NCBI RefSeq assembly: GCF_000797515.1
Contig: NZ_JSBN01000043.1
Coordinates: forward strand, 1 to 64,000
Origin: Sphingomonas sp. Ant H11
GTDB taxonomy: Bacteria; Pseudomonadota; Alphaproteobacteria; Sphingomonadales; Sphingomonadaceae
Length of the DNA: 64,000 nt
Direction of reading: 5' to 3'
The translations under genes and the position numbers were made by a program. Numbering within the stretch: the first letter of the stretch is position 1; every line of letters begins with the position of its first letter. Below are positions 36,895-48,127 of this stretch, piece by piece. The notes beneath the pieces were generated by a model. That model searched no databases, was not told where the DNA came from, and saw only the letters and a list, made by a program, of their open reading frames with translations.

Positions 36895-37437
36895 TTACGC
36901 CTTAAACGATTCCTTGTGCGCCTTGCGCTCGCGATACTTGACGCCCTTCTTGGCGGCAGCCTTTTCAGCGGCAGGAACGACGTGGATCACGTCGACCGAA
37001 CCACCGGCCTTCTCGACCGCTTCGATCGCGCCCTTGGACGCGCCGGCAACCGTGAACGACAGCTTGGTGGTCAGTTCGCCCTTGCCGAGCAGACGGACGC
37101 CGTCCTTGCCACCGCGTGCCAGGCCAGCGGCCTTCAGCGCGTCATGGTCGAGGCTCGCACCGGCTTCGATCTTGCCCGCGTCAACCGCGACCTGGATCGC
37201 GCCGAGGTTCACCTCAGCATAATCCTTGGCGAAGATGTTGTTGAAGCCACGCTTCGGCAACCGCATGTGCAGCGGCATCTGGCCGCCTTCGAAACCGGCG
37301 ATGGAAACGCCCTCGCGGCTCTTCTGGCCCTTCTGGCCGCGGCCTGCGGTCTTGCCCTTGCCGGAACCGATACCACGGCCGACACGCATTTTCGACTTAC
37401 GCGCACCGGCGTTGTCACGGATATCATTAAGTTTCAT
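36895..37437 (-). CDS. rplO: 50S ribosomal protein L15
   Basis: A 180-residue large-subunit protein. The Gly/Arg-rich N-terminus ([20 protein letters not shown]) threads into 23S rRNA; the conserved [18 protein letters not shown] and the C-terminal globular domain follow. It is somewhat longer than the 144-residue E. coli protein because of a Lys/Ala-rich tail typical of Alphaproteobacteria. Confidence 0.97.
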   Translation of the reverse strand: MKLNDIRDNAGARKSKMRVGRGIGSGKGKTAGRGQKGQKSREGVSIAGFEGGQMPLHMRLPKRGFNNIFAKDYAEVNLGAIQVAVDAGKIEAGASLDHDALKAAGLARGGKDGVRLLGKGELTTKLSFTVAGASKGAIEAVEKAGGSVDVIHVVPAAEKAAAKKGVKYRERKAHKESFKA

Positions 37438-37514
37438 GTGTGCACTCGCTTTCGCTTTTGACGCGCTGGATAAATGAGGAAGGGGGCCGTTAGCCCCCTG
37501 CCCCGGATTTGTCT

Positions 37515-37555
37515 ACTTCTTCTCCCTCTCCCCTGTGGGGAGAGGGAGAAGAAGT
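37515..37555. repeat. 19-bp perfect palindrome between rpmD and rplO
   Basis: Arms at 37515-37533 and 37537-37555 (left arm ACTTCTTCTCCCTCTCCCC) with a three-base loop, ending one base before the rpmD stop. A related CCCTCTCCCC/GGGGAGAGGG unit sits inside the gcvPB coding region at 62843-62866, so this belongs to a dispersed repeat family. Confidence 0.7.
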
Positions 37556-37732
37556 TTACGCCTCGATCTTCACCATGTGCGCGACCTTGCGGATCATGCC
37601 ACGAACTTCGGGCGTGTCCTGCAGCTCGCGCGTGCGGTGCATCTTGTTGAGGCCGAGACCGATCAGCGTTGCGCGCTGGTCCTTCTCGCGGCGGATCGGC
37701 GAACCGGTCTGCGTGATCTTGATGGTTGCCAT
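37556..37732 (-). CDS. rpmD: 50S ribosomal protein L30
   Basis: A 58-residue protein: [20 protein letters not shown] at the start and [13 protein letters not shown] at the end, the full-length L30 fold. Start ATG 37732, stop TAA at 37556-37558 directly beside the palindrome. It lies 6 bases after rpsE in the standard rpsE-rpmD-rplO order. Confidence 0.95.
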   Translation of the reverse strand: MATIKITQTGSPIRREKDQRATLIGLGLNKMHRTRELQDTPEVRGMIRKVAHMVKIEA

Positions 37733-37738
37733 GGGTCT

Positions 37739-38458
37739 TTACTCCACGATCGCTTCGGCTTCAGCCTGGGGCGCTTCCGCACCGCCACGGCCGAGCAGAT
37801 CGGCGATCTTCTTGCCACGACGCTGCGCAACCGACTTCGGGCTCACCTGGCTGGTCAGCGCCTCGAAGGTCGCACGGATCATGTTGTACGGGTTGGACGT
37901 ACCGACCGACTTGGTCACCACGTCGGCAACGCCGAGCGATTCGAACACGGCGCGCATCGGGCCACCGGCGATGATGCCCGTTCCCTGCGGTGCCGAGCGC
38001 AGCGTGACGAGACCGGCACCGAAGTGACCGTTACCGTCATGATGCAGCGTGCGGCCTTCCTTCAGCGGAACGCGGACCATTGCCTTCTTGGCAGCAGCCG
38101 TCGCCTTGGAAATGGCTTCGGGCACTTCGCGTGCCTTGCCATGACCGAAGCCGACACGGCCCTTGCCGTCGCCCACGACGACCAAAGCTGCGAAGCCGAA
38201 GCGCTTACCGCCCTTGACCGTCTTCGAGACGCGGTTGATGTGAACCAGCTTCTCGATCAGCTCTTCGCCGCCATCATCGGCACCGGGGCCGCCACGACCG
38301 CGATTGTCGCGACCGCCACGGTTGTCACGGCCGCCACGATTCTGGCCACCGCCGCCGGGGCCACCGCGACCACGACCGCCGCGGGGACCGCGGGCGTCGG
38401 GAGCGGCTGCGCCTTCGGGAGCTGCCGTAGCTTCGGTTGGAATGTTGTCGTCAGCCAT
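37739..38458 (-). CDS. rpsE: 30S ribosomal protein S5
   Basis: A 239-residue small-subunit protein involved in decoding accuracy and mRNA unwinding. The S5 double-stranded-RNA-binding domain begins [18 protein letters not shown], and the C-terminal domain has [19 protein letters not shown]. Before it is an extra N-terminal segment of about 70 residues rich in RGG and GGRDNRGG repeats, longer than in most bacteria and low in complexity. Confidence 0.97.
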   Translation of the reverse strand: MADDNIPTEATAAPEGAAAPDARGPRGGRGRGGPGGGGQNRGGRDNRGGRDNRGRGGPGADDGGEELIEKLVHINRVSKTVKGGKRFGFAALVVVGDGKGRVGFGHGKAREVPEAISKATAAAKKAMVRVPLKEGRTLHHDGNGHFGAGLVTLRSAPQGTGIIAGGPMRAVFESLGVADVVTKSVGTSNPYNMIRATFEALTSQVSPKSVAQRRGKKIADLLGRGGAEAPQAEAEAIVE

Positions 38459-38460
38459 AA

Positions 38461-38820
38461 TTAGAACTCCAATCCGGCTTCACGCGCGGCAGTCGCCAAC
38501 GCCTTGACGCGACCGTGGAACAGGAAGCCACCGCGATCGAACACGACCTGCGTCACGCCCGCCGCCTTGCTGGCCTCGGCGATGCGGGTGCCGACGGCCA
38601 CTGCTGCGTCGATGTTGGCGCCGGACGTGTCGCGCACGTCCTTTTCCAGCGTCGAAGCAGCTGCGATCGTCACGCCCTGCGCGTCGTCGATAATCTGCGC
38701 ATAGATGTGGCGGCCCGAGCGATGGATCGACAGCCGCGGACGGCCCGATCCACGCGCGCGGAGCGCGGTGCGGTTGCGGCGGCGCCGCTTCTCGAAGAGA
38801 GACATACCCTTGGTCGACAT
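38461..38820 (-). CDS. rplR: 50S ribosomal protein L18
   Basis: A 119-residue 5S-rRNA-binding protein. Blocks are [35 protein letters not shown] and [18 protein letters not shown]. Its start overlaps the rplF stop by one base, and it ends 2 bases before rpsE, so these genes are tightly packed. Confidence 0.97.
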   Translation of the reverse strand: MSTKGMSLFEKRRRRNRTALRARGSGRPRLSIHRSGRHIYAQIIDDAQGVTIAAASTLEKDVRDTSGANIDAAVAVGTRIAEASKAAGVTQVVFDRGGFLFHGRVKALATAAREAGLEF

Positions 38821-39353
38821 TACTTCTTCTTCCCTTCCTTGCGGAAGATGAACTCGCCGTCGTACTTGATGCCCTTGCCCTTATACGGCTCGGGCTTGCG
38901 CCAGCGACGGATTTCAGCGGCCAGCTGGCCGACCTTCTGCTTGTCGGAACCCGAAATCTCGACCGTCGTGTTGTCCGGGGTCTTGACTTCGATCCCTTCC
39001 GGCACGTCGATGTTGACGTCGTGGCTGTAGCCGAGCTTGAGGTTCAGCGTCTTGCCCTGAACCGCAGCGCGGTAGCCCACGCCGTTGATCAGCAGCTTCT
39101 TGGTGAAGCCGTCCGACACGCCGGTGATGAGGTTCTGCACCAGCGTGCGCTGCATGCCCCAAAATGCGCGAGCGCGCTTGGTCTCATTGGCCGGGTTGAC
39201 GGCGATGCCGCCATCTTCAAGCACATAGCTGATCTCTTCGCGCAGCGGCATGGCGAGGGTGCCCTTGGGGCCCTTCACGCTGAGCTGCTGGCCTTCGATC
39301 GTCGCGGTCACGCCGCTCGGGATCGTGACCGGCTTTTTACCGATGCGGCTCAT
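38820..39353 (-). CDS. rplF: 50S ribosomal protein L6
   Basis: A 177-residue large-subunit protein close to the sarcin-ricin loop, with two repeated alpha/beta domains. It shows [39 protein letters not shown] and the C-terminal signature [17 protein letters not shown]. Starts at the last base of rpsH. Confidence 0.97.
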   Translation of the reverse strand: MSRIGKKPVTIPSGVTATIEGQQLSVKGPKGTLAMPLREEISYVLEDGGIAVNPANETKRARAFWGMQRTLVQNLITGVSDGFTKKLLINGVGYRAAVQGKTLNLKLGYSHDVNIDVPEGIEVKTPDNTTVEISGSDKQKVGQLAAEIRRWRKPEPYKGKGIKYDGEFIFRKEGKKK

Positions 39354-39748
39354 CAGAACACCTCCGCGAGGACTTCGCCGCCGACATTCTGTTCGCGCGC
39401 TTCGGCGTCGGACAGAACGCCGCGAGGCGTGGAGACGATCGTGATGCCAAGGCCATTCATGACCCGCGGCAGTTCGGTCGAAGCCGAATAGACGCGACGG
39501 CCAGGCTTGGACACGCGAGCGACGTGCTTGATCGCGGGCTGGCCCTCGAAATACTTCAGCTCGATGCGGATGCCGGCCGCAGGGCCCATCTGCTCTTCGG
39601 TGTAGCCACGAATGTAGCCCTCGCGCTGGAGCACGTCGAGCACGCGGGCCCGCAGCTTGGAGCCCGGCGTCAGGACGGAGTCCTTGCGCGCGCGCTGGCC
39701 GTTGCGGATGCGGGTGAGCATATCACCCAGGGGATCGGTCAATGCCAT
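39353..39748 (-). CDS. rpsH: 30S ribosomal protein S8
   Basis: A 131-residue primary 16S rRNA-binding protein and, in many bacteria, translational repressor of the spc operon. Blocks are [19 protein letters not shown] and the RNA-binding C-terminus [19 protein letters not shown]. Follows rpsN by 10 bases. Confidence 0.97.
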   Translation of the reverse strand: MALTDPLGDMLTRIRNGQRARKDSVLTPGSKLRARVLDVLQREGYIRGYTEEQMGPAAGIRIELKYFEGQPAIKHVARVSKPGRRVYSASTELPRVMNGLGITIVSTPRGVLSDAEAREQNVGGEVLAEVF

Positions 39749-39758
39749 CTGTTGATCC

Positions 39759-40064
39759 TTACCAGCTCGACTTCGTAACGCCCGGGATCAGGCCCTTGTT
39801 GGCCAGATCGCGCAGCTGAATACGGCAGAGGCGGAACTTGCGATAATATGCGCGCGGACGACCGGTCAGCTCGCAGCGGTTGCGGATGCGCGTCGGGTTC
39901 CCGTTGCGGGGGATCTCAGCCATCTTGAGACGGGCTTCGATCCGCTCGCCGTCGCTGAGCGTCGTGTCGGCGGCAATCGCCTTCAGCGCCGCGTACTTCG
40001 GGGCGTACTTCTTGACCAGCATCTTGCGACGCTCGTTCTTGTTGACAGAACTTACCTTCGCCAT
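39759..40064 (-). CDS. rpsN: 30S ribosomal protein S14 (zinc-free form)
   Basis: A 101-residue S14 of the long, zinc-independent type. It lacks the two CxxC pairs of short S14, having [20 protein letters not shown] in that place. Position between rplE and rpsH is standard. Confidence 0.97.
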   Translation of the reverse strand: MAKVSSVNKNERRKMLVKKYAPKYAALKAIAADTTLSDGERIEARLKMAEIPRNGNPTRIRNRCELTGRPRAYYRKFRLCRIQLRDLANKGLIPGVTKSSW

Positions 40065-40065
40065 C

Positions 40066-40653
40066 TTATGCCGCCTTCTTTTCGGTGTCAGCGTCTTCGA
40101 TCGGGAACGGGAAACCGAACAGACGGAGCAGCTCGCGCGCTTCCTCGTCGGTCTTCGCCGTGGTCGCCACGATCACGTCCAGGCCGCGGATCTTGTCGAT
40201 CCGGTCATAGCTGATTTCCGGGAACACCAGCTGTTCCTTCAGGCCGCAGGCATAGTTGCCGCGTCCGTCGAACGACTTGGGGTTGAGCCCGCGGAAATCG
40301 CGAACGCGGGGAAGTGCGATCGTGATGAAACGGTCCAGGAATTCGTACATGCGCTCACGGCGAAGGGTAACCTTCACGCCGATCGGCATGCCTTCGCGCA
40401 GCTTGAACTGTGCGATCGACTTCTTGGCCTTGGTCACGACGGGCTTCTGCCCTGCGATCAATTCCATTTCGCCAAAGGCCTGGTCGACCTTCTTCTTGTC
40501 CTGCGTGGCTTCGCCAACGCCCATGTTCAGCACGATCTTGTCGATGCGCGGAACTTCCATGGCGTTCTTGTAGCCGAACTTTTCGGTCATCGCCTTGACG
40601 ATCTTGTCGTCATAGATGCCCTTCATCCGGGGCTTGGTAGCTGCATCAGCCAT
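40066..40653 (-). CDS. rplE: 50S ribosomal protein L5
   Basis: A 195-residue protein that binds 5S rRNA and contacts the P-site tRNA. The ATG at 40653 starts [20 protein letters not shown] and overlaps the rplX end by 8 bases. Blocks are [35 protein letters not shown] and [17 protein letters not shown] at the end. Confidence 0.97.
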   Translation of the reverse strand: MADAATKPRMKGIYDDKIVKAMTEKFGYKNAMEVPRIDKIVLNMGVGEATQDKKKVDQAFGEMELIAGQKPVVTKAKKSIAQFKLREGMPIGVKVTLRRERMYEFLDRFITIALPRVRDFRGLNPKSFDGRGNYACGLKEQLVFPEISYDRIDKIRGLDVIVATTAKTDEEARELLRLFGFPFPIEDADTEKKAA

Positions 40654-40963
40654 CGATCTTGTCTCCGGTCTTGACCGCAACACGGACTTTCTTGCCGTCC
40701 TGGGTCTCGAAACGAACGCGCGTAGGCTTGCCGTCGGCGGTCACGTGAGCGACCTTGGAGACGTGCAGCGGCGCTTCGGCGCGCTTCAGGCCACCCTGCG
40801 GGTCACCCTGGCTCGGCTTTACGTGGCGAACGGCAACGTTGACGCCCGAAACGACGACCTTGCCGTCCTTCGGAAGTGCCAGCGTGACTTCACCGGTCTT
40901 GCCCTTGTCCTTGCCGGACAGAACGATGACGCGGTCGCCCTTCTTGATCTTTGCGGTCGCCAT
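40646..40963 (-). CDS. rplX: 50S ribosomal protein L24
   Basis: A 105-residue assembly-initiator protein with an N-terminal KOW motif ([20 protein letters not shown]). The ATG at 40963 shares a base with the rplN stop. Normal length and order. Confidence 0.96.
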   Translation of the reverse strand: MATAKIKKGDRVIVLSGKDKGKTGEVTLALPKDGKVVVSGVNVAVRHVKPSQGDPQGGLKRAEAPLHVSKVAHVTADGKPTRVRFETQDGKKVRVAVKTGDKIDG

Positions 40964-41331
40964 TACAGCACCTCCGGCGCGAGACTGATGATCTTCATGT
41001 GCTTCTTGCCGCGCAGTTCGCGAACCACTGGGCCAAAGATACGGGTACCGATCGGCTCCTCGTTCTTGTTGACCAGCACGGCTGCGTTCGAATCGAAGCG
41101 GATCACGGTGCCATCGGCCCGGCGAATGTCCTTCGCCGTACGCACGATGACGGCACGGTGCACGTCGCCCTTCTTCACGCGGCCGCGGGGCGCAGCCTCC
41201 TTCACGCTGACGACAATGATGTCGCCAACGCCTGCAACACGACGCTTGGACCCGCCAAGCACCTTGATGCACATAACCCGCTTCGCGCCGCTGTTGTCAG
41301 CGACCTCGAGATTGGATTGCATCTGGATCAT
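40963..41331 (-). CDS. rplN: 50S ribosomal protein L14
   Basis: A 122-residue beta-barrel protein at the subunit interface (bridge B8). It has [20 protein letters not shown], the signature [19 protein letters not shown] and the end [16 protein letters not shown]. Full length. Confidence 0.97.
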   Translation of the reverse strand: MIQMQSNLEVADNSGAKRVMCIKVLGGSKRRVAGVGDIIVVSVKEAAPRGRVKKGDVHRAVIVRTAKDIRRADGTVIRFDSNAAVLVNKNEEPIGTRIFGPVVRELRGKKHMKIISLAPEVL

Positions 41332-41413
41332 AGATCCGCTTCCTTCTCATCTGGGGCCGATACCGACCGGACCCCGCCTCGATCAATGGAGCCGCGCTAA
41401 CGCGGCCCCGCTC

Positions 41414-41686
41414 TTATGCGTCGACGTCGACCCGGTCAGGCGTCGCGTGGGTGTTGACCCGATCGATCACCTTCCAGGTCTTCAGCTTGGAAATCGGCGC
41501 GGTCTCTTCGATCCGCACGGTCTCGCCCTGCTTGAACTCATTGCCCTCGTCATGGGCATGATACTTCTTCGTACGGCGGATGATCTTGCCATAGAGCGCG
41601 TGCTTGACCTTACGCTCCACGTTCACGACCACCGTCTTGTCGCCCTTGTCGGAGACGATCAGCCCCGTCAGCACGCGCTTTGGCAT
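41414..41686 (-). CDS. rpsQ: 30S ribosomal protein S17
   Basis: A 90-residue OB-fold protein that binds 16S rRNA early in assembly. Blocks are [20 protein letters not shown] and the signature [20 protein letters not shown]. It starts 10 bases after rpmC and is followed by an 82-base gap before rplN. Confidence 0.97.
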   Translation of the reverse strand: MPKRVLTGLIVSDKGDKTVVVNVERKVKHALYGKIIRRTKKYHAHDEGNEFKQGETVRIEETAPISKLKTWKVIDRVNTHATPDRVDVDA

Positions 41687-41696
41687 GTCTAAATCC

Positions 41697-41915
41697 TTAC
41701 TTTGCCGCAGTGTCGCGCGAACGCGCGGACTGCAGGGTCTTGATGCGAGCGATGTCGCGACGGACTTCCTTGACCCGGCTCGGCTTTTCGAGCTGGTTGG
41801 TCGCGGCCTGGAAACGGAGGTTGAACGCCTCGCGCTTCAGGTTGCCGAGCTCTTCGCCCAGCTGGTCCTCGGTCTTCGCCTTGAGGTCGGAGCGACGCGT
41901 GTCGATCTTCGCCAT
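41697..41915 (-). CDS. rpmC: 50S ribosomal protein L29
   Basis: A 72-residue helical-hairpin protein at the tunnel exit. Start [20 protein letters not shown] at ATG 41915, one base before the rplP stop; the core is [20 protein letters not shown]. Confidence 0.95.
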   Translation of the reverse strand: MAKIDTRRSDLKAKTEDQLGEELGNLKREAFNLRFQAATNQLEKPSRVKEVRRDIARIKTLQSARSRDTAAK

Positions 41916-41916
41916 G

Positions 41917-42351
41917 TTATGCAACTCCCAGATGCGAGGTGTCGCCGAGACGGGCAACGACCTTCACCTTGATCGGCAGCTTCATCGCTGCACGGCTGAA
42001 CGCCATTGCCGCGATGTCGCCCGGAACGCCGTCCAGTTCGAACAGGATACGGCCGGGCTTGACGCGGGCTGCCCAATATTCCGGCGAACCCTTGCCCTTA
42101 CCCATGCGGACTTCAGCGGGCTTGCCCGAGACGGGAACGTCCGGGAAAACGCGGATCCACAAACGGCCCTGGCGCTTGATGTGACGCGTGATCGCGCGGC
42201 GAGCCGCCTCGATCTGGCGTGCGGTGAGACGATCCGGCTCCATCGCCTTCAGGCCGTACGACCCGAAGTTGAGCGTGGTGCCACCCTTGGCGTCGCCATG
42301 GATGCGGCCCTTGAAGGCCTTGCGGAACTTGGTCTTTTTCGGTTGCAGCAT
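41917..42351 (-). CDS. rplP: 50S ribosomal protein L16
   Basis: A 144-residue protein near the A-site tRNA. It begins [20 protein letters not shown] and has [20 protein letters not shown] and the signature [19 protein letters not shown]. The arginine that is hydroxylated in some bacteria lies in this region. Confidence 0.97.
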   Translation of the reverse strand: MLQPKKTKFRKAFKGRIHGDAKGGTTLNFGSYGLKAMEPDRLTARQIEAARRAITRHIKRQGRLWIRVFPDVPVSGKPAEVRMGKGKGSPEYWAARVKPGRILFELDGVPGDIAAMAFSRAAMKLPIKVKVVARLGDTSHLGVA

Positions 42352-42361
42352 GATCTATTCC

Positions 42362-43063
42362 TTAGCGGCGCGGATCAGGCCGGACGCCGGAAGTCTGTGC
42401 TTCCATCATCAGCCGGTCGGTCGCCATCGGGTCATGACCCAGGATTTCGCCCTTGAAGATCCAGACCTTCACGCCGCACACGCCATAGGCGGTGTGTGCA
42501 GTCGCTTCAGCGTAATCAACGTTCGCGCGCAGCGTGTGGAGCGGCACGCGACCTTCGCGATACCATTCCGACCGTGCGATCTCGGCGCCGCCAAGACGGC
42601 CGCCGCAGTTGATCCGGATGCCCTCGGCACCGAGACGCATCGCCGACTGCACCGCACGCTTCATGGCACGGCGGAAGGCGATACGACGCTCGAGCTGATC
42701 GGCGATGCCCTGCGCAACCAGCTTGCTGTCGACTTCCGGCTTGCGGATTTCGACGATGTTCAGGCTGACGTCGGACGTCGTCATCTTGCCGAGCGTACGG
42801 CGCAGCTTTTCGATGTCCGCACCCTTCTTGCCGATGATGACACCGGGACGGGCAGCGAAGATCGAAACGCGGCACAGCTTGGCCGGACGGTCGATGACCA
42901 CTTTGGAGATCGCAGCCTGTGGCAGCGTCTTCAGGATGTACGCACGCATCTTGAGATCTTCGAGCAGAAGACGGCCGTAATCGGCGCCCTCGGCATACCA
43001 GCGGCTATCCCAGGTGCGGTTGATCTGCAGGCGCAGACCGATCGGGTTCGATTTCTGACCCAT
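42362..43063 (-). CDS. rpsC: 30S ribosomal protein S3
   Basis: A 233-residue mRNA-entry protein. It starts [20 protein letters not shown], carries a KH domain around [15 protein letters not shown], and a C-terminal domain with [20 protein letters not shown]. It overlaps the rplV stop by one base. Confidence 0.97.
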   Translation of the reverse strand: MGQKSNPIGLRLQINRTWDSRWYAEGADYGRLLLEDLKMRAYILKTLPQAAISKVVIDRPAKLCRVSIFAARPGVIIGKKGADIEKLRRTLGKMTTSDVSLNIVEIRKPEVDSKLVAQGIADQLERRIAFRRAMKRAVQSAMRLGAEGIRINCGGRLGGAEIARSEWYREGRVPLHTLRANVDYAEATAHTAYGVCGVKVWIFKGEILGHDPMATDRLMMEAQTSGVRPDPRR

Positions 43064-43440
43064 TATGCTTCTTCCTGCTCGCGCACGACGATGCGCAGAC
43101 GGCTGAACGGCTTGAGGATGCGCGTCGACTTGCCACGACCGCGGGTCGCGAAGCGCTTCATCACGATCGACTTGCCAACCGAAGCCTCTGCGACGACGAG
43201 CGAGTCGACGTCGAGATTGTGGTTGTTCTCGGCGTTGGCGATGGCCGACGCCAGCACCTTGCGCGCGTCAACCGCCATGCCCTTGGTCGAGAACTGCAGG
43301 ATGTTCATCGCATCGCCGACCTTCTTGCCACGGATCAATGCCGCGACGAGGCCGAGCTTCTGCGCGGAACCACGGATCTGCGTGCCGACCGACAGCGCCT
43401 CGTTATCCGCCACGCGGCGGGGAGCTTTTGCCTTAGCCAT
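43063..43440 (-). CDS. rplV: 50S ribosomal protein L22
   Basis: A 125-residue protein whose extended loop lines the exit tunnel. It has [18 protein letters not shown] and the C-terminal signature [20 protein letters not shown]. Shares a base with the rpsS stop. Confidence 0.97.
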   Translation of the reverse strand: MAKAKAPRRVADNEALSVGTQIRGSAQKLGLVAALIRGKKVGDAMNILQFSTKGMAVDARKVLASAIANAENNHNLDVDSLVVAEASVGKSIVMKRFATRGRGKSTRILKPFSRLRIVVREQEEA

Positions 43441-43715
43441 TAGCGCTTGCCCTTCTTGTCCGCGGCATGGCCGGGGAAATAGCGCGTCGGCGCGAACTCG
43501 CCGAGCTTCATGCCCACCATGTCCTCGTTGACAGAAACCGGCACGAACTTGCGGCCGTTATAGACGCTGAAGGTCAGGCCAACGAACTGCGGCAGGATCG
43601 TCGAGCGGCGCGACCAGGTCTTGATCGCACCACGCGCGTTGGTTTCCTGCGCGGTTTCTGCCTTCTTCAGCAGGTGAAGGTCCACGAACGGACCCTTCCA
43701 GACGGAACGAGCCAT
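43440..43715 (-). CDS. rpsS: 30S ribosomal protein S19
   Basis: A 91-residue head protein: [20 protein letters not shown], then [20 protein letters not shown] and the signature [20 protein letters not shown]. Begins 3 bases after rplB. Confidence 0.97.
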   Translation of the reverse strand: MARSVWKGPFVDLHLLKKAETAQETNARGAIKTWSRRSTILPQFVGLTFSVYNGRKFVPVSVNEDMVGMKLGEFAPTRYFPGHAADKKGKR

Positions 43716-43718
43716 CGT

Positions 43719-44570
43719 TTAGCCCTTCTTCTTGGCGTGACGGCTGCGGATAATCATCTTGTCCGTCGCCTTGTTATGACGGGTGCGCGCACCCTTGGTC
43801 GGCTTGCCCCACGGGGTAACCGGATGACGGCCGCCCGAAGTCCGGCCTTCACCACCGCCGTGCGGATGGTCGACCGGATTCTTGGCGACGCCGCGCGTCA
43901 GCGGGCGGATGCCCAACCAGCGATTGCGACCCGCCTTGGCGAGGTTGGTGTTGCCATTGTCGGGGTTCGAAACCGCGCCAACCGTCGCCATGCAATTGGC
44001 GTGGATGTAACGCTGCTCGCCCGAGTTGAGGCGGACCATGACCATGCCCTTGTCGCGACCGACGACCTGCACATAGGTGCCGGCCGACCGTGCGAGCTGA
44101 CCGCCCTTGCCCGGCTTCATCTCGACGTTGTGGACGATCGTGCCAACCGGCATCTGGCCCAGTTCCATCGCGTTGCCCGGCTTCACGTCGGTCTTCTTGT
44201 CCGCGATCACCTTGTCGCCAACGGCGAGGCGCTGCGGCGCAATGATGTACGCGACGTTTTCCTTGCCATCGGCGGTCTGACCATAGTTGATCAGCGCGAT
44301 GAAGGCGGTGCGGTTGGGATCATATTCGATCCGCTCGACCACGCCATCGACGCCCCAGTTACGGCGCTTGAAGTCGATGATGCGGTAGCGCTGCTTGTGG
44401 CCGCCGGCGATGCCGCGCGAGGTCACATGGCCCTTGTTGTTGCGCCCACCGGTCTTGCGCTTGCCTTCGGTCAGCGCCTTGACGGGGCCGCCTTTGTGCA
44501 GGCCGGAACGGTCGACGAGGATGAGTCCGCGTCGTGCCGGGCTGGTCGGATTATAATGCTTCAATGCCAT
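43719..44570 (-). CDS. rplB: 50S ribosomal protein L2
   Basis: A 283-residue protein close to the peptidyl transferase centre. The conserved His lies in [20 protein letters not shown]; the N-terminal RNA-binding domain has [20 protein letters not shown]. Full length. Confidence 0.98.
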   Translation of the reverse strand: MALKHYNPTSPARRGLILVDRSGLHKGGPVKALTEGKRKTGGRNNKGHVTSRGIAGGHKQRYRIIDFKRRNWGVDGVVERIEYDPNRTAFIALINYGQTADGKENVAYIIAPQRLAVGDKVIADKKTDVKPGNAMELGQMPVGTIVHNVEMKPGKGGQLARSAGTYVQVVGRDKGMVMVRLNSGEQRYIHANCMATVGAVSNPDNGNTNLAKAGRNRWLGIRPLTRGVAKNPVDHPHGGGEGRTSGGRHPVTPWGKPTKGARTRHNKATDKMIIRSRHAKKKG

Positions 44571-44574
44571 CGGA

Positions 44575-44886
44575 TCAGATCCCCGTCGTCACGTCGATGG
44601 ACTGGCCGTCCTTCAACGTCACGATCGCCTTCTTGATGTCGGAGCGGGTGTAGGGCGCGCCCTTCCACTTCTTGGTCTTGCCCTTCTGGACGATCGTGTT
44701 CACGCCCAGGACGGTCACGTCGAACAGCGCCTCGACTGCAGCCTTGATCTGCGGCTTGGTCGCGTCGTTAGTGACCTTGAAGACGACCGCGTTATGCTCG
44801 CTGAGCAAAGTGGCCTTTTCGGTGATGTGCGGTGCGACGATCACGTCATAATGACGCGCGTCGATCGCGGCTTTCTGCTTAGCCAT
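44575..44886 (-). CDS. rplW: 50S ribosomal protein L23
   Basis: A 103-residue tunnel-exit protein that docks trigger factor and SRP. It shows [20 protein letters not shown] and [19 protein letters not shown]. The start overlaps the rplD stop by 8 bases. Confidence 0.96.
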   Translation of the reverse strand: MAKQKAAIDARHYDVIVAPHITEKATLLSEHNAVVFKVTNDATKPQIKAAVEALFDVTVLGVNTIVQKGKTKKWKGAPYTRSDIKKAIVTLKDGQSIDVTTGI

Positions 44887-45505
44887 TGAAGCGCGCCTCC
44901 AGCATTTCGACGGCAGCGCGGGTCAGGACCAGCGTGTCGTGCTTAAGGATGTCATAGACGTTGGCACCAGCCGCCGGCATCACGTTGATCGTGTGCAGGT
45001 TGCCCGCTGCCAGCGCGAAGCTGGTCTCGACCGCTGCGCCGTCAATGACGAGCGCGGTCTTGCCCGTGCCGAGCTTTGCCCAATCCGCGATCAGCGTCTT
45101 GGTCTTGCTCTCTGCGACCGTCAGGCTGTCCATGACAACCAGCGTGCCCGCCTGAGCGTGGCTCGACAGCGCCATCTTCAGACCGAGCGCGCGAACCTTC
45201 TTGTTCAGGCCGGGGTTGAAGTCGCGGGTCCGCTGACCGTGCGCCTTACCACCGCCGACGAAGATCGGAGCGCGGCGATCGCCGTGACGAGCCGTACCGC
45301 CGCCCTTCTGGCGACCGAACTTCTTGCCGGTGCGAGCAACGTCAGCGCGCTCACGCGTGCCGCTTGCGGTCGCGCGACGCTTTTCGAGCTGCCAGGTGAC
45401 AACGCGGTGCAGGATGTCGGCGCGCGGATCGAGGCCGAAGACCTCGTCGTTGAGCTCGATGTCCGCGCCTGCGGTGTCGGCGAAGGATTGAACCTTGACC
45501 TTCAT
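44879..45505 (-). CDS. rplD: 50S ribosomal protein L4
   Basis: A 208-residue protein with a tunnel-lining loop ([20 protein letters not shown]). In E. coli L4 represses its own operon; whether it does so here is not shown. Begins 2 bases after rplC. Confidence 0.96.
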   Translation of the reverse strand: MKVKVQSFADTAGADIELNDEVFGLDPRADILHRVVTWQLEKRRATASGTRERADVARTGKKFGRQKGGGTARHGDRRAPIFVGGGKAHGQRTRDFNPGLNKKVRALGLKMALSSHAQAGTLVVMDSLTVAESKTKTLIADWAKLGTGKTALVIDGAAVETSFALAAGNLHTINVMPAAGANVYDILKHDTLVLTRAAVEMLEARFNG

Positions 45506-45507
45506 GT

Positions 45508-46263
45508 TCAGCCCTCCTGGCCGTCGGTCGCGTCCACGGTCGCGACGTCAGCAGGCGTCTCGGCGGGAGCGGTGTCGTTGTTGTTGGCGACCTGCTTCAG
45601 GCCGGCGGGATACGGCGCATCAGCGTGACGCGCGACCTTCACCGAATCCTTGACGAGCAACCAGCCACCCTTCGAGCCAGGGACCGAGCCCTTGACGAAG
45701 ATGAGGCCACGCTCGACGTCGGTCGAAACGATTTCGAGATTTTGCTGGGTGCGGTTCTTGTCGCCCATGTGCCCGGCCATCTTCTTGTTCTTGAAGACCT
45801 TGCCCGGATCCTGGCGCTGACCGGTCGAACCCAGCGAGCGGTGCGAGACCGAAACGCCGTGCGTTGCGCGCAGACCGCCGAAGCCCCAACGCTTCATACC
45901 GCCCTGGAAGCCCTTACCCTGGGTCACGCCCTGGATATCGACGATCTGGCCAGCGACATAATGGTCGGCCGAGATGGTCGCGCCGACTTCGAGCAGCGCA
46001 TCTTCGCTCACGCGGAATTCGGCGAGCTTCGCCTTGGGCTCAACTTCGGCCTTGCCGAAATGGCCACGCTGCGGCTTGGCAACGTTCTTTGCTTTTGCGG
46101 TACCCGCGCCCAACTGGACTGCGACATACCCATCACGATCGGCCTCGCGAACGGCCACAACTTGCAGATTTTCCAGCGCCAGAACGGTCACGGGCACATG
46201 GCGCCCATCGTCCTGGAACCAGCGGGTCATCCCCATCTTTTTCGCGATCACGCCAGTGCGCAT
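45508..46263 (-). CDS. rplC: 50S ribosomal protein L3
   Basis: A 251-residue protein that reaches the peptidyl transferase centre. It starts [20 protein letters not shown] (ATG 46263) and contains the glutamine methylated in other bacteria ([20 protein letters not shown]). An Ala/Asp/Glu-rich tail of about 30 residues extends beyond the E. coli protein. Confidence 0.97.
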   Translation of the reverse strand: MRTGVIAKKMGMTRWFQDDGRHVPVTVLALENLQVVAVREADRDGYVAVQLGAGTAKAKNVAKPQRGHFGKAEVEPKAKLAEFRVSEDALLEVGATISADHYVAGQIVDIQGVTQGKGFQGGMKRWGFGGLRATHGVSVSHRSLGSTGQRQDPGKVFKNKKMAGHMGDKNRTQQNLEIVSTDVERGLIFVKGSVPGSKGGWLLVKDSVKVARHADAPYPAGLKQVANNNDTAPAETPADVATVDATDGQEG

Positions 46264-46477
46264 GATCAATGCTCCATTCAATGCAGAGGCACCCCTCGGA
46301 CCATTCCGAAGGGTGCGTACTCAGCCCAAACTTTATTTTATACTGCGGCCCCGACCCGGGCTGGTGCTCCCCGCGTTGGCGGTGGAGCGTGTCGGGGGAC
46401 GCAGACCCGGGCAAGCCCGGCGGTATCCCGTCTATTTGGCCCCGAATCCGGGGCCGAATCTCTCGGAAGAGCGGCCT
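46264..46477. other. rpsJ-rplC gap with a hairpin
   Basis: 214 bases between rpsJ and rplC, normally close neighbours. It contains a GGCCCCGAATCCGGGGCC palindrome at about 46438-46455 and GC-rich repeats but no gene. It could hold a promoter or leader for the rest of the S10 operon. Confidence 0.5.
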
Positions 46478-46786
46478 TTAGGCCAGCTTGATCTCGACGT
46501 CAACGCCTGCGGCGAGGTCGAGCTTCATAAGCGCGTCGACCGTCTGCGGGGTCGGCTGCACGATGTCGAGCATGCGCTTGTAGGTGCGGACTTCGAACTG
46601 CTCGCGCGACTTCTTGTCGATGTGCGGACCGCGGTTCACGGTGAACTTCTCGATGCGCGTCGGCAACGGAATGGGACCACGGATGAGAGCGCCGGTGCGG
46701 CGCGCGGTGTCGGCGATGTCGCCGGTCGCCTGATCGAGCACGCGATGATCGAACGCCTTGAGGCGGATGCGGATATTGCTGTCCAT
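46478..46786 (-). CDS. rpsJ: 30S ribosomal protein S10
   Basis: A 102-residue protein, also NusE in antitermination. It has [20 protein letters not shown] and the signature [20 protein letters not shown]. First ribosomal gene after tuf, separated by the terminator hairpin. Confidence 0.97.
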   Translation of the reverse strand: MDSNIRIRLKAFDHRVLDQATGDIADTARRTGALIRGPIPLPTRIEKFTVNRGPHIDKKSREQFEVRTYKRMLDIVQPTPQTVDALMKLDLAAGVDVEIKLA

Positions 46787-46886
46787 AGTCCCTACCGATG
46801 CGAAAGAGCGGGCCCCGTAGCGGGGCTCTTGCTGTTCAAAACCAAAACTGGAGGCGGGCCACTACAGCGGCCTCCATAAAATAGCA

Positions 46887-46920
46887 ACAGCCCGCACCTC
46901 CCTTTGGAGGTGCGGGCTGT
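46887..46920 (-). terminator. Terminator hairpin after tuf
   Basis: Perfect 15-bp stem ACAGCCCGCACCTCC/GGAGGTGCGGGCTGT with a four-base loop, 16 bases after the tuf stop; on the minus strand it is followed by TGCTATTTTA. It separates the str operon from the S10 operon, implying a promoter for rpsJ in 46787-46886. Confidence 0.78.
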
Positions 46921-46936
46921 ACTTTTCTTGTAACGC

Positions 46937-48127
46937 TTAGGCCGAGATGCCCGAGACGATGCCCGAACCAACGGTACGGCCGCCTTCGCGGATCGTGAAG
47001 CGCTGGCCAACGTCCATAGCGATCGGTGCGATCAGCTTGACGCCAAGCGCGATGTTGTCGCCAGGCATAACCATTTCGGTGCCCTCAGGCAGCTCGACGG
47101 TGCCGGTGACGTCCGTGGTGCGGAAGTAGAACTGCGGACGATAGTTGGCGAAGAACGGCGTGTGACGGCCACCTTCGTCCTTCGACAGCACGTACACTTC
47201 CGACTGGAAGTCGGTGTGCGGCTTGATCGAGCCGGGCTTGCAGAGCACCTGGCCACGCTCAACTTCTTCACGGCCAACGCCGCGGATCAGCGCGCCGATG
47301 TTGTCGCCTGCCTGGCCCTGGTCGAGCAGCTTGCGGAACATTTCGACGCCCGTGACGGTGGTCTTGCGGGTGTCGTTGATGCCGACGATCTCGACTTCTT
47401 CGCCAACCTTGACGACGCCGGTCTCGACGCGGCCGGTGACGACCGTACCACGACCCGAGATCGAGAACACGTCTTCGATCGGCATCATGAACGGCTTGTC
47501 GAGCGGACGCTCGGGCTGCGGCAGGTACGTGTCGACAGCCTGCATCAGCTTGAGGACGGCGTCATGGCCGATCTCGGGCTGCTTGTCTTCGAGCGCGCAC
47601 ACGGCCGAACCCTGGATGACCGGGATGTTGTCGCCGTCGAAATCATACGACGAGAGCAATTCGCGGATTTCCAGCTCGACGAGCTCGAGGATCTCGGGAT
47701 CGTCGACCAGATCGACCTTGTTCATGAACACGACCATCGTCGGCACGCCGACCTGGCGAGCGAGCAGGATGTGCTCGCGGGTCTGCGGCATCGGGCCGTC
47801 GGTCGCCGAAACGACGAGGATCGCGCCGTCCATCTGCGCCGCACCGGTGATCATGTTCTTCACATAGTCGGCGTGGCCCGGGCAATCGACGTGCGCATAG
47901 TGACGCTCGGTCGTCTCATACTCGACGTGTGCGGTCGAGATGGTGATGCCGCGCTCGCGCTCTTCGGGAGCCTTGTCGATGTTGGCATAGCTGGTGAACG
48001 TCGCACCGCCGGTTTCCGCGAGCACCTTGGTGATCGCAGCCGTGAGCGAGGTCTTGCCGTGATCGACGTGGCCGATCGTGCCGATGTTGAGGTGCGGCTT
48101 GGTCCGCTCAAACTTTGCTTTTGCCAT
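46937..48127 (-). CDS. tuf: Elongation factor Tu
   Basis: The 396-residue GTPase that delivers aminoacyl-tRNA. G1 is GHVDHGKT (19-26), G3 [12 protein letters not shown] and G4 NKVDL; domain II and III follow with [12 protein letters not shown] and the end [10 protein letters not shown]. Last gene of the str operon rpsL-rpsG-fusA-tuf. Confidence 0.98.
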   Translation of the reverse strand: MAKAKFERTKPHLNIGTIGHVDHGKTSLTAAITKVLAETGGATFTSYANIDKAPEERERGITISTAHVEYETTERHYAHVDCPGHADYVKNMITGAAQMDGAILVVSATDGPMPQTREHILLARQVGVPTMVVFMNKVDLVDDPEILELVELEIRELLSSYDFDGDNIPVIQGSAVCALEDKQPEIGHDAVLKLMQAVDTYLPQPERPLDKPFMMPIEDVFSISGRGTVVTGRVETGVVKVGEEVEIVGINDTRKTTVTGVEMFRKLLDQGQAGDNIGALIRGVGREEVERGQVLCKPGSIKPHTDFQSEVYVLSKDEGGRHTPFFANYRPQFYFRTTDVTGTVELPEGTEMVMPGDNIALGVKLIAPIAMDVGQRFTIREGGRTVGSGIVSGISA

